Assembly (NCBI GenBank): GCA_900540895.1
Contig: UQHV01000012.1
Span: forward strand, 16,689-80,688
Direction: 5' to 3'
Source of the DNA: an uncultured Collinsella sp.
GTDB lineage: Bacteria > Actinomycetota > Coriobacteriia > Coriobacteriales > Coriobacteriaceae
DNA length: 64,000 bases
The position numbers and the translations under genes are program-made. The first letter of the stretch is position 1, and every line of letters begins with the position of its first letter. Shown here one piece after another: positions 19,820-28,689 of this stretch. The notes below the pieces were generated by a model. The model made no database searches. It was not told the origin of the DNA and saw nothing but the letters and a program-made list of their open reading frames with translations.

Positions 19820-21766
19820 ATGGAACAGAGGGTCCTCGGGGGAAGATACCTCCTCAAGGATAAGGTGGGAACGGGCGGCATGGCGACCGTCTTCCGTGCG
19901 CAAGATCAGGTCCTCGACCGCACGGTTGCCGTCAAGATCATGCTGCCGCAGTATGCCGGCGACGCCACCTTCGCCGCCCGCTTTAAGCAGGAGGCCCAGG
20001 CAGCAGCAGGTCTCTCCTCCCCCTATATCGTGGGCGTCTACGATTGGGGCAAGGATGGCGATACCTACTACATCGTCATGGAGTACCTGCGCGGTACCGA
20101 CCTTAAGAGCGGCATCAAGAGCCACGGCGCCCTCGATCCAAAGAAGGTCGCGCAGATCGGCTCGCAGATCAGCTCCGCGCTTTCGGTCGCCCACAAGCAC
20201 GAGATCATCCACCGCGACATTAAGCCGCAAAACATCATGGTGCTGCCCGACGGCAACATCAAGGTCATGGACTTTGGCATCGCGCGCGCAAAGAACAGCC
20301 ACCTCACGCAGGACAACAATGTACTGGGCACCGCCCACTACGTAAGCCCCGAGCAAACGCGCGGCCAGGACCTCGGTCCCACTTCGGATATCTACTCGCT
20401 GGGTGTCGTCATGTACGAGTGCGCCACCGGTCGCGTCCCCTTTGACGGCGACGACGCCATCTCAGTTGCGCTCAAGCAGGTAAACGAACTGCCGGTTCCG
20501 CCGAGCCAAGTCAACTCCGGCGTCGATGCCGATCTGGAGCGCATCATCCTCAAGTGCATGGAAAAGGACCCGGCGAACCGCTTCCAGACGGCAGACGAGC
20601 TGCGCCAGGTGCTCAACAACTACCTGTCCGGCCGCGCCGTCAACGTCTCCGAGCCCACGCGCATCATTGGCGCCGCGGGCGACCTGGGCGCTACCAAGAC
20701 CCGTGAGCTGCCTGACTCCACGCGCGCTATGGTTCGCCCCGTATCGGGCGTAAGCGGACAGACCAACCCCCGCAGCGCCGTCTCGGGTTCCACCGGTTCC
20801 TACGAGGTCGATCAGCCCAAGTCCAACAAGAACAAGATTATCGCCGCCGTAGTCGCCGCAATCGCCGTGGTTGGCGTTGTGGTGGCCTTCGCCACCGGGC
20901 TCTTTGGGGGCGAGCAGGTTACGGTGCCCGATGTGCTTAACAAGGACCAGCAGACCGCTATCGAGCTGATCAAGGAGGCCGGCCTTGAGGTCGGAACTGT
21001 CGACCAGAGCTATAACGACGATGTCGACGAGGGCAAGGTTGCCGAGCAGACCCCCAACGGCAACACTAAGAAGCCCAAGGGCTCCAAGGTGAACCTGGTG
21101 ATCTCCAAGGGCCCCAAGCCCTCCGAGAAAGTTGAGGTTCCGCAGCTCGTCGGCCTAACCAAGGACCAGGCCGAGGCCGCGCTGGCAAGCGTGGGCCTGA
21201 AGGGCAACGCAACCGAGGAGGCCAACGAGGCCGACGAAGGCCAGGTCTTTGAGCAGGGCACTGATGCCGGCAAGGAAGTCGAGAAGGGCACGACCATCTC
21301 GTATAAGGTCTCCAGCGGTCCTGACACCACCTCCGTCCCCGATCTGACCGACATGACCGAGGCCCAGGCACGCAACGCTCTCGACATGGCTGGCTTTGGC
21401 GTCGACGTGAGCTACCAGGAAAACGACTCGGTTACCGAGGGCACCGTAATTAGCTGGAACCCTAGCGGCAAGCAGAAGCCCGGTGCCACGATCACCGTCG
21501 TCATCGCCAAGAAGTCCGGCAAGGCCAGCGTCCCGGGTAACCTGTACGGCAAGAGCATCTCCGCCGCCGTCACCGCGCTCAACAACGCCGGTTTCTACAA
21601 CATCGCATTCTGCGATCAGAACGGCAACCCCGTGAGCGGCAACGAAAACGCCACCGTTACGGGCGTCTCCCCCACCGGCAAGCAGTCCACCGACAGCACG
21701 ATCACGCTGACGGTTTCGCTTTCTGGCTCTGCCTCGGGTGACGATTCCGACACGACGACTAACTAG
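19820..21766 (+). CDS. pknB: PASTA-domain Ser/Thr kinase PknB
   Basis: This 648-residue kinase follows TTAGGAGCAGGA. The kinase domain has GTGGMATVF (17-25), VAVK (K39), HRDIKPQNIMV, DFGIARAK and SPEQTRGQ. A single transmembrane helix (IIAAVVAAIAVVGVVVAFATG, about 337-357) leads to four extracellular PASTA repeats beginning VTVPDVL, VEVPQLV, TSVPDLT and ASVPGNL. PASTA domains sense muropeptides or lipid II and drive regulation of wall synthesis. It is the last gene of the operon, with 132 bp before it, and a strong terminator follows at 21819-21848. Confidence 0.95.
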   Translation: MEQRVLGGRYLLKDKVGTGGMATVFRAQDQVLDRTVAVKIMLPQYAGDATFAARFKQEAQAAAGLSSPYIVGVYDWGKDGDTYYIVMEYLRGTDLKSGIKSHGALDPKKVAQIGSQISSALSVAHKHEIIHRDIKPQNIMVLPDGNIKVMDFGIARAKNSHLTQDNNVLGTAHYVSPEQTRGQDLGPTSDIYSLGVVMYECATGRVPFDGDDAISVALKQVNELPVPPSQVNSGVDADLERIILKCMEKDPANRFQTADELRQVLNNYLSGRAVNVSEPTRIIGAAGDLGATKTRELPDSTRAMVRPVSGVSGQTNPRSAVSGSTGSYEVDQPKSNKNKIIAAVVAAIAVVGVVVAFATGLFGGEQVTVPDVLNKDQQTAIELIKEAGLEVGTVDQSYNDDVDEGKVAEQTPNGNTKKPKGSKVNLVISKGPKPSEKVEVPQLVGLTKDQAEAALASVGLKGNATEEANEADEGQVFEQGTDAGKEVEKGTTISYKVSSGPDTTSVPDLTDMTEAQARNALDMAGFGVDVSYQENDSVTEGTVISWNPSGKQKPGATITVVIAKKSGKASVPGNLYGKSISAAVTALNNAGFYNIAFCDQNGNPVSGNENATVTGVSPTGKQSTDSTITLTVSLSGSASGDDSDTTTN

Positions 21767-21818
21767 TCGACAACCCATCACCTGCAGCGGCTATGGCCGC
21801 AAACATATTCGCTCAACG

Positions 21819-21848
21819 GCGCCCGCTTGCTCCCCAGCAAGCGGGCGC
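21819..21848 (+). terminator. Terminator after pknB
   Basis: A perfect 13-bp stem (GCGCCCGCTTGCT/AGCAAGCGGGCGC, loop CCCC) is followed by GTTATTTAT. Confidence 0.9.
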
Positions 21849-21886
21849 GTTATTTATCGACAGGCCAGGGCTCCATAGCAACGCAA

Positions 21887-21910
21887 AGAGGCCCGCAAAA
21901 GCGAGCCTCT
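21887..21910 (-). terminator. Minus-strand terminator of a lost gene
   Basis: On the minus strand AGAGGC...GCCTCT (inner pairs GC/GC around TTTT) precedes TTGCG. It follows the relic stop codon at 21943-21945. Confidence 0.5.
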
Positions 21911-21942
21911 CAGGTAACAACAGATATGTGATGCAGTAATTA

Positions 21943-22008
21943 CTAGCCGCAGAACTTCACCATGGTCTCGACCATGGACTCTTGCCTATAGACAAAATGT
22001 CCAGAAGC
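21943..22008 (-). pseudogene. C-terminal relic of an unidentified gene
   Basis: The minus strand reads an open tail ending ...RQESMVETMVKFCG-stop, with a terminator 33 bp later. Going upstream the frame stays open only briefly and no start or ribosome site is found. The tail with its own terminator looks like the 3' end of a chromosomal gene whose body is missing. The parent gene is not identified. Confidence 0.3.
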
Positions 22009-22259
22009 AAGGAGATGAAAGAGTAAGGACAACGCCCTCTAAAAGAAGGCCGTATATGAAGATTGCATATCCCTTTTGCCTTCATATACTCAAGAAGCAC
22101 CCCTCGAAGCGCTCCTGAGAGGCCCCCTTGGATGCAACCCAGGGGATCCAGATTCTGGTAGACATCGGCACAGCAAAATCCTGCCGCGCAGGCACGAACG
22201 GACATCTTGACTCCCAACGCAATGCGGGGCGCCCCAAGACACCCCGCCACGACAAAAAA

Positions 22260-23132
22260 CTAGTTCTCGTAGACCAGCGGGTGGCCCCAACTGCCCTCGA
22301 TCTTGCAGGTCTGCGCCGCAAAACCGGCAGCGAAGTCCAAGCTCTCGCGAATTGCGGCCTCGCCGCACTCGCCGGCCTTCTTCTTGGAAAGATAGGTGAC
22401 CAAAAACGCCGTCAGCAGTGAATCGCCGGCCGCCATAGCGTCTTTGAGCTCCTCGGGCGCCACGGGCTTGATGCCCTGCTCGTAGAAGTTTTCGCCGTCA
22501 TAGGCGACGGAACCCTTGCTCCCGCGCGACGCGCATACGATTTGAGGGCCAAGGGCCTTCACCCACTCGAGCTTCGCCTTGATATCCTCCAGGGAAGCGT
22601 CGCCCATGGACATAAAGGCGTACGTCACAAATGGCGCAATCTGCTCGAAGTACTCGTCGGTGGAGTCATCGGAGAAGTCGAAGCTGATAGGCACACCGGC
22701 AGCCTTGATCTTGGGGAGCTCGCGCTCGGTGAAGCAGTAGTTGCCGCTGTGCACCAAATCGAAGCCGCTGACGTACTCGGCGGCGAAGCGGTCTATCACG
22801 TAGCGCATGTCGCCACGTATGCCGCCTTCATTGGAGCCCAGGAAGATACGGTCCCCGGTCTTGTCAACGGTCACGCGAGCGGCGCCGTTGACGCCCAGGA
22901 CCTGCTGGCAGCGAAGAAGCTCGACGCCCTCGTCCTCAAGCGATGCTATAACGTGCTCGGCCTCCTCATCTGATCCGAAGATTCCCATGTAGGCGCTGCG
23001 ATCGACACCGAGCTTCTTGGCGAAGACGGCGAAGTTGACTGCGTTGCCGCCGGGATACATAGTCTTGATATGCTCGTACTTATCGACAACGTTGTCTCCA
23101 AAGCCGAGCACGCTTATAGGATAGGCTGCCAT
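22260..23132 (-). CDS. frlD: PfkB-family kinase, fructoselysine 6-kinase-like
   Basis: ATG 23132 lies 6 nt after GGAG; an in-frame ATG at 23144 is less well placed. The 290-residue product aligns by eye with E. coli FrlD: GDNVVDKYEH, PGGNAVNFAVFAKKLG, ISFDFSDDSTDEYF and SRGSKGSVAYDG. FrlD phosphorylates fructoselysine at O6. The PfkB signature is DAMAAGDSLLTAF, so the first glycine of GAGD is alanine, but the catalytic aspartate is kept. It is the last gene of the operon after frlC and frlB homologues. Another fructosyl-amino acid could be the true substrate. Confidence 0.8.
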   Translation of the reverse strand: MAAYPISVLGFGDNVVDKYEHIKTMYPGGNAVNFAVFAKKLGVDRSAYMGIFGSDEEAEHVIASLEDEGVELLRCQQVLGVNGAARVTVDKTGDRIFLGSNEGGIRGDMRYVIDRFAAEYVSGFDLVHSGNYCFTERELPKIKAAGVPISFDFSDDSTDEYFEQIAPFVTYAFMSMGDASLEDIKAKLEWVKALGPQIVCASRGSKGSVAYDGENFYEQGIKPVAPEELKDAMAAGDSLLTAFLVTYLSKKKAGECGEAAIRESLDFAAGFAAQTCKIEGSWGHPLVYEN

Positions 23133-23230
23133 GGTTATCTCCATTCAGGTAAACCGCCGTGGCTACGGCGAGCAGAAGAGGCGCGAGGATTCGCACGTCT
23201 CAACGCGCTTCGCGCCCCGTTCTAAAATCG

Positions 23231-24199
23231 CTAGTACTTCTCGATGCCCATGTAACGACGCACGTCCGGGTGATGGTCGAACACCTTGCCGCGAGCGGAG
23301 CGCAGCTCACAGTTCATCGCGTAGAACAGGATTGGATCAAGGAACGCGCGAACGCTTGCCGGTACTTGGTCCATGCCGTACTCCATGGCGTCGAGCACCA
23401 TAAGAGTGTCGGTATGGGTCTCGAGGAATGCGAGGGCGCGCTCATCCATGGCTCGGCACTCACTGGAAGACATCTGCAGGAAGTAGAAGACTCCGGGCTC
23501 GGTCACCTCGAAGGGGCCGTGGAAGTACTCGCCGGAGTGGATATAGGCGCAGCTCTGCCACTGCATCTCCATAAGCGAGCAGATAGCGAAGCCATAGGTC
23601 TGGCTAAACACGGGACCGGATCCCAAGATATACAGGAACTTGTGGTCCTGGCACAGGGCGGCAAAACGGTCGCAGAGTTCGGCGTTGACCTTCTCGCGAG
23701 CTGCAGGCAGGATCTGGTCCATCTTGGCGATGCCTTCGTACATGTCGGCAAGGTCGGCATAACCTTCCTGCTGATCCAGGAGCTCGGAAGCGAGAGCCAA
23801 AGAGATGCCGGCGGGCACCTCCGCCTGCGGAACTCCCTCGCCCCACGGATATACCCAGCACGTCCACTCACCGTTATCGATGCCGGAACCCGCGTTGTCC
23901 GTCTGCACGATAACGGTCGCGCCCGCCGCCTTGGCGATCGAGCACGCATCGATTACCTCGGGGGTGTTGCCGGAGTGGCTGCAAGCGATGACAAGGGACT
24001 TTTCGCCCAGGCGCTTGGGACGCATGATATCGAACTCGCGGGCGGTATACGCCTCGCTGGCAAACGTAGTCGCCTCGCGCTTGAGCAGCTCGTGGGCGGG
24101 CAGCAGGTCGATGAGGGAGCCGCCGCAGGCAACCCAGAAGACGCTATCGAAACCGCCCTTTTCAGCGATTGCGTCGGCGATAAGATCATGTGCGTTCAT
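23231..24199 (-). CDS. frlB: SIS-domain deglycase, fructoselysine-6-phosphate-type
   Basis: ATG 24199 follows AAGGAAGAATAACA; product 322 residues. It has two sugar-isomerase (SIS) domains, the first opening VFWVACGGSLIDLLPAHEL and ACSHSGNTPEVIDA, the second LYILGSGPVFSQTYGFAI with HSGEYFHGPFEVTEPG. The C-terminus HHPDVRRYMGIEKY resembles the FrlB ending HNPDERRYYGGLVEY. FrlB cleaves fructoselysine 6-phosphate to glucose 6-phosphate and lysine. It sits 98 bp before frlD and 100 bp after frlC, in the same orientation. A related Amadori deglycase (GfrF-type) is the main alternative. Confidence 0.8.
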   Translation of the reverse strand: MNAHDLIADAIAEKGGFDSVFWVACGGSLIDLLPAHELLKREATTFASEAYTAREFDIMRPKRLGEKSLVIACSHSGNTPEVIDACSIAKAAGATVIVQTDNAGSGIDNGEWTCWVYPWGEGVPQAEVPAGISLALASELLDQQEGYADLADMYEGIAKMDQILPAAREKVNAELCDRFAALCQDHKFLYILGSGPVFSQTYGFAICSLMEMQWQSCAYIHSGEYFHGPFEVTEPGVFYFLQMSSSECRAMDERALAFLETHTDTLMVLDAMEYGMDQVPASVRAFLDPILFYAMNCELRSARGKVFDHHPDVRRYMGIEKY

Positions 24200-24299
24200 T
24201 GTTATTCTTCCTTTCGATACGGCGGACGAATCCGCCAACGTTTACTGCGAGTCTTCTCGTCAAGCGTGTTGACTTCCCCACGCGAATGGGAGCTACGCG

Positions 24300-25157
24300 C
24301 TAGTCGACAAAATACCTCTCGAAGGCGTCCATGTTGTGCCGGTCCGCTGCTGCGGGATCATCGGAATACCTTCCATCGGTGATCTCCTGGCCAAGATAGC
24401 CCTCGAACCCATGCGCGTTGAGGACGCGTACGAAATCGTCCATACTGTGCTTTCCATCGCCCCAAACCAGATGGCCATATGGGTCGCCATCAATGAAGCG
24501 CATGTTCCTTATGGCACCATCGCTAAACTCGGCAAACCACTCTTCAAGGCTCTCGCCGGCGACTCCCATAGCGGTAGTGTCCACCATTGGAGTAAGGTGC
24601 GGGCTGGCTACTTGGTCAAGCATGCGCCTGGCGTCCGCGAGTGTAACCACCAAGTTGCTCTCTTCCGGCCTCAGGCTCTCCATGCAGAGGGTCACGCCGT
24701 GCTCGCCGGCATAGTCCGCAAGAATCGCCAAGTGCTCGGCAGAGCGCTTCCAAGCCTCCTCGCGGTCCTCGTCCCAATCGCCCCAACCGGAGTTGATGGA
24801 CATATACGGGGCGCCGAGCACCTCGGCGAGCTCGATGCCGTGCTTAAAGTAAGCGAGGCTCCGCTGCGCGTGGAGGGGCTTTCTGGCAGCGTACTGCCAC
24901 GGATACACCACGTTCTCCGGACACAGGGAGCTCACGGAGAGTCCGCGGGACTCGATCTTGCGGCGAAGCTCGTCGGCCTCGAAATACCCCGTGTGGTCCA
25001 GCGTCACGTGCGGCTCGGCCGCCCAAAGCTCGATGGTTTTGAAGCCAAGGCGCTGCTGAGCATCAAGGAAGTAATCGAGCGACCACATGATGTAGTGAAT
25101 GTTCATGCCGGCGACCTGCTCGCGACGCAGACGGGGTGTGGAAGCGCTTAAATCCAT
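24300..25157 (-). CDS. frlC: TIM-barrel sugar epimerase, FrlC-like
   Basis: ATG 25157 lies 8 nt after TAGGAGG; product 285 residues. The xylose-isomerase-like barrel is recognisable: GFKTIELWAAEPH, CPENVVYPWQY, LCMESLRPEESNLV, TPMVDTTAM and a final GYLGQEITDGRY. Glutamates and aspartates at the metal positions are present. E. coli FrlC interconverts psicoselysine and fructoselysine (C3 epimerase). The stop of the carrier gene lies 12 bp upstream, which points to one transcript. Confidence 0.72.
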   Translation of the reverse strand: MDLSASTPRLRREQVAGMNIHYIMWSLDYFLDAQQRLGFKTIELWAAEPHVTLDHTGYFEADELRRKIESRGLSVSSLCPENVVYPWQYAARKPLHAQRSLAYFKHGIELAEVLGAPYMSINSGWGDWDEDREEAWKRSAEHLAILADYAGEHGVTLCMESLRPEESNLVVTLADARRMLDQVASPHLTPMVDTTAMGVAGESLEEWFAEFSDGAIRNMRFIDGDPYGHLVWGDGKHSMDDFVRVLNAHGFEGYLGQEITDGRYSDDPAAADRHNMDAFERYFVD

Positions 25158-25169
25158 GCTGGGCACCTC

Positions 25170-26632
25170 CTACATCGGCAGTAGGCCGGAAATCACAGTC
25201 GCGACCAATCCGAACAGAACCATGAAGATAAAGAACTTCCAGATGGTCTTCCACCATTGCCCGAAGGAGATCTTCGCCACGGCAAGACCCGCGACGGTCA
25301 TGCCCGCAACGGGGCTGATGGTGTTGACGGTCTGGTTCGCGAACTGCAGAGCGGTGACGGCAGCCTCGGGATTGAGGCCCATAAGCTCGGTCAGCGGGCC
25401 CATGACGGGCATGGTGAGTGCAGCGAGGCGGAGCTGGAAGGAACCAGCAGCGAAAGCAGGCCGAGGACGATGTACATGAAGGTGGTATAGATGAAGGACG
25501 GAGCGCCCGCAAGGAGTCCGACGAGCCAGTTAAGAATAGAGTCGATGATCATTCCGCCCTCTGCGACGACCAGGATGCCGCGGGCGATGCCGATGATGCA
25601 GGCTGCGTAGGCGAAGTCGGCGATTCCGCGGACGAACTCCTCCGCAATGGTCTTCTCGTCCAGGCCGCCGAGTATGCCGGCAAGAAGGCCCATGGCCAGG
25701 AACACCATGGAGATCTCGTCCATATACCAGCCCTGGGTAACGAGGCCCCACACGATAACGCCCATGCCGACCGCGAAATCAATGAGGACGAGCTTGTGGC
25801 GAAGCGTGAACTCCTCTTCGATAGAAGCATCAGTGACAGAGAACTCGATGCGCTTCTGCTTATCGTCCTCATAGGTGATGGAGGACTTGGGATCGAGCTT
25901 GACGCGGCGCGCGTAGCGCATGGCCCAGAAAATGCCCGCGGCGGTGAAGATGACCCACAGGATGGCGCGGAGCCAAAGCTGGGGATTTCCCTCGATGCCG
26001 ATAACGCCCTGGGCGATCAGCACGTTGAAAGGATCAATAGTGGATGCGCAGTAACCAAGGTTGGGGCCGAGGAAGCAGATGATGAACGCGGTCATGGAGT
26101 CATACCCGATGCTCAGCATGATGGGGATGAAGATCGCGTAGAACGGCAGCGCCTCCTCGGACATGCCGAACGTGGTGCCGCAGATCGAGAGCAGGATCAT
26201 GGAGATGGGGATGATCAAGATGTCCTTGTTCTTCAGCTTCTTGATCACGCGGCTCATGCCGGCGTTTAGGGCGTTGGTCTTGGTGACGATGGCGAACGAT
26301 CCGCCGATCAGCAGGACGAACGCGACGACATCGGCCGCAGCCTGAATGCCCTTGGCGGGAGCCTGCAGGACGGCATCGATGCCCTGTCGCAGATCGACGG
26401 TCTCCCCCGTCTCCGAATCGGTGTAGACCTTGTCGACCTCTTGGTACGTTCCGGCTACGGCGACTTCTCGCTCGCCCGCGGCCGTCTGAATGGTCTGGCG
26501 GTCGAACTGACCCGATGGGACGATCCATGTGAGCACCGCGAAGAACACGATCAGCATGAACGCGATGGTGTACACATGGGGAAGCTGGAGATGGAATCTG
26601 CGCTTGGGCTTCTCCTGTTTGGCATCCGACAT
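25170..26632 (-). pseudogene. YfcC-family carrier, interrupted by a one-base deletion
   Basis: The N-terminal frame (26632 to about 25429) encodes 400 residues of a YfcC/DcuC-superfamily membrane carrier: LPHVYTIAFMLIVFFAVLTWIVPSGQF, VLLIGGSFAIVTKTNALNAG and FIICFLGPNLGYCASTIDPFN. At 25429 the expected VPSSSGLAALTMPVMGPL breaks, because AGCTCCGGCC lacks one G on the coding strand. The remaining 80 residues continue in the next frame to 25170. Restoring the base gives about 487 residues, normal for the family. Its operon position suggests it imports the fructosyl-amine; E. coli uses an unrelated APC permease (FrlA). Whether the lesion is real or a base-calling error cannot be told here. Confidence 0.8.
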
Positions 26633-26688
26633 TCTTAACCTCCTGCCAGAGCAACGATGCTTGCCAAAAATCCTTCACGTATAGGCAA

Positions 26689-26757
26689 ACATCTTAGGTT
26701 GTTCTATGTATAACCTGCATGAAGGCGTCGGTCAAGAAACATATTAGGTTGTTCTAT
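26689..26757 (-). promoter_or_regulatory. frl promoter flanked by twin 19-bp operator repeats
   Basis: On the minus strand TTGACC (26730-26735), a 17-bp spacer and TATACA (26707-26712) form a good promoter directed at the carrier gene. A 19-bp direct repeat (plus strand ACATCTTAGGTTGTTCTAT at 26689-26707 and ACATATTAGGTTGTTCTAT at 26739-26757, 18/19 identical, offset 50 bp) brackets it. One copy abuts the -35 and the other abuts the -10. They are the obvious binding sites for the adjacent GntR/UTRA protein. Confidence 0.65.
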
Positions 26758-26829
26758 AAGTGGTAACTTTTACGCGCTAAACGGACCTGCCGCGGCAATA
26801 CGAGAACAGCGCTGTGTGAGACAGAGCCG

Positions 26830-27564
26830 CTAGATATCGAAGCTGTAGCGCGAACCCACGTAGTACTGTCTGCCATAGCAGAAGCGCTCTCCGTTGGAAT
26901 CGAGAAAGCCCGCGTTCATGAAGAACAGCGGCTCCCCTACTGGGACCTTGAGCTCGCGGGCGGCATCAATTCCCGCACGGGCGATCTCCAGCCTGCAGGG
27001 ATCGGACGAGCAGGGATACCTACCCGTACGCTCCCCCACGGCCTCGAATATCGAACAATTGGAGAGACCGATATCTTTGAGAAATTCGAATCCATCGACA
27101 GGATAGTAGTTGTTCTCGAACAGGACCGGCACGCCGTCTGCGGTACGCACGCGTGAGACCAAGATGAGGTCAGAGCCTTCATCCAAGCCAAAGAAAGAAG
27201 CGAGGTCGCGATCGGCGGCAACGGTCTTGCGGGCAACGACGCGAGCGCCCGCCTTCATGCCGTTTTCAGCGCATGCTTGGGTAAAACTCTGAACATCGTC
27301 CTTCTGATGCACCTTGCGAATTATCTTTGTCGCGGTCACAAACGTACCACGCCCCTGCCGCTTGGTGAGATACCCCTCGCCCACAAGCTCCTCTATTGCG
27401 CGGCGAACCGTGACCCTTCCCACGCCGTACATCTTAGAAAGCTCAAGTTCCGTTGGAATCTGCGAGTCAACGGGATATGTCCCCTGTTCGATATCGCTCT
27501 TAAGCAAATCGAGCACCTGTTGATACAGCGGGGCGGAAGAGCCCCCATCCAGATGCGCATCCAC
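26830..27564 (-). CDS. GntR/HutC-family regulator of the frl locus
   Basis: The GTG start at 27564 follows AAAGGGAG; product 244 residues. A winged-helix DNA-binding domain (residues 12-75: PLYQQVLDLLKSDIEQGTYP, IPTELELSKMYGVGRVTVRRAIEEL, GRGTFV) precedes a UTRA effector-binding domain (LILVSRVRTADGVPVLFENNYYP; PLFFMNAGFLDSNGERFCYGRQYYVG). It is read in the same direction as the operon but lies upstream of its promoter, so it is separately expressed. The likely effector is a phosphorylated fructosyl-amino acid, as for FrlR; this is inference. Confidence 0.85.
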   Translation of the reverse strand: MDAHLDGGSSAPLYQQVLDLLKSDIEQGTYPVDSQIPTELELSKMYGVGRVTVRRAIEELVGEGYLTKRQGRGTFVTATKIIRKVHQKDDVQSFTQACAENGMKAGARVVARKTVAADRDLASFFGLDEGSDLILVSRVRTADGVPVLFENNYYPVDGFEFLKDIGLSNCSIFEAVGERTGRYPCSSDPCRLEIARAGIDAARELKVPVGEPLFFMNAGFLDSNGERFCYGRQYYVGSRYSFDI

Positions 27565-27818
27565 AAAAACTCTCCCTTTAAGGCGTTCGCGATCTCAACG
27601 ACTCCATTCTACCGCACATGGAAAAATGAGGTTAAACACATAGGGGCCCTGCATGTTTGAGCGGATCGGGAATCTGGTCGCTGATTTCGTCCGCATTTGC
27701 TTGCGAAAAACCAAAACGCTCCTCGCGCTTGGCGAACACGGTGAGGCCCGCCGCCTTGCACGCAGCGATCGATGATGCTCGTGTGATGTTGGCTTCCTTC
27801 CTTTGCTTGCGAGGCGCG

Positions 27819-28034
27819 TCACTCGTCCTGCTGAGCCGCGGGCCCATCGTTCGGCGTGGCCTGCCTGCGCGGGGCATGCCGGGAATTGATGTAGTCGTAT
27901 GCGTAGGCGATCTCCGCGACGGGGACCTCCACGTGGTAATGGGCGGAAATGTCAGAGAAGCTCGTGCGGAATGCGATCGAGGTAGGCTCTGTGTCTCGGG
28001 GATGTTCATGCGGCTGGTCCTCCTTTCGCCACAC
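27819..28034 (-). pseudogene. PRD-like fragment of a LevR/antiterminator-type regulator
   Basis: The fragment encodes FRTSFSDISAHYHVEVPVAEIAYAYDYINSRHA, reminiscent of the end of a PTS-regulation domain as in LevR-type activators, then a short tail and stop. No start, ribosome site or upstream domain is present in any frame. I treat it as a remnant; the family assignment is weak. Confidence 0.3.
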
Positions 28035-28304
28035 ACCTTACGGGCGGGGTGGTGCGCGGAACGGGTTGGCGCCAGTGTTTCGTCACGGGCGCGTGCGCTT
28101 CGGCACTCCATGCTACATCTGAGTGGCATATGGCGACTTCTCGACACTCGCGCTCGACACAGCGAGCGGAAATGGCGCTGCCTGCCGAGCGCCTCGTGGG
28201 CGCATCCCGACCGCAGAAGTGAGCGCGAAGGCTCGTCGAAGTGCTGGGTGGGGGACCGGCGGTCTGGATACGCGGTTTCGTTCGGCGAAGGCGGCGAGGC
28301 GAAT

Positions 28305-28440
28305 GGCATGGCGAACGTACGGGTTTGACGTGAACGGGTTGCCCGTGGCGGCGTGGTATCGGGAGGAGACGGTCGAGCAGGTGCTCGCGCCGCTGCTCGC
28401 CCGTCTCGCGCGCTCGCATCAGGAGAAGGGGCCGCAGGCC
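28305..28440 (+). pseudogene. N-terminal fragment of a P-loop nucleoside/sugar kinase-like protein
   Basis: ATG 28305 opens MANVRV; after one extra base the neighbouring frame continues DVNGLPVAAWYREETVEQV and LAPLLARLARSHQEKG. This resembles the segment just before the Walker A of nucleoside/nucleotide kinase-family proteins. The expected P-loop does not follow. I read it as a frameshifted and truncated remnant; identification is from memory of the family and is tentative. Confidence 0.3.
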
Positions 28441-28689
28441 CATCTCGGCAACCCGGTGCGCATACGCTATTGCGACCGGGACGGCCACGTGTCGCGAACG
28501 GATATCGTCCGCCAGGTGGACGTCGCGCCGCGAAATGCAGACTCGCCTCAATCGTCGGTAAGGGATGCCGCGGGCGATACGATGGAATCCACGGACCGCA
28601 CCGCGCCGCCGAGATTGCGACGCGAATGCAGGCGATGCGCCCGAAAAACTCCTCCGCGCATGTAGGGCGAAACGCCAGATTGGAGCTCC

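Larger units (their letters stand above)
21767..22259. other. Junction between the pknB operon and the frl locus
   Basis: This 493-bp stretch contains the pknB terminator, a minus-strand terminator, a short in-frame C-terminal relic (21943-22008) and an inverted repeat GTATATGAAG/CTTCATATAC (22052-22061 and 22080-22089). I see no intact gene. It looks like a junction where the body of a minus-strand gene was replaced. Confidence 0.45.
27565..28689. other. Relic-bearing region between frl and the alcohol dehydrogenase
   Basis: No intact gene is found in these 1.1 kb. Two short recognisable fragments are listed separately (27819-28034 and 28305-28440). The long open frames on both strands are Arg/Ser/Ala-rich composition artefacts. 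Confidence 0.5.

Noticed and set aside
22224..22247. GCGGGG/CCCCGC hairpin as frl operon terminator
   Set aside because: No T-tract follows on the minus strand; the T-run lies on the wrong side.
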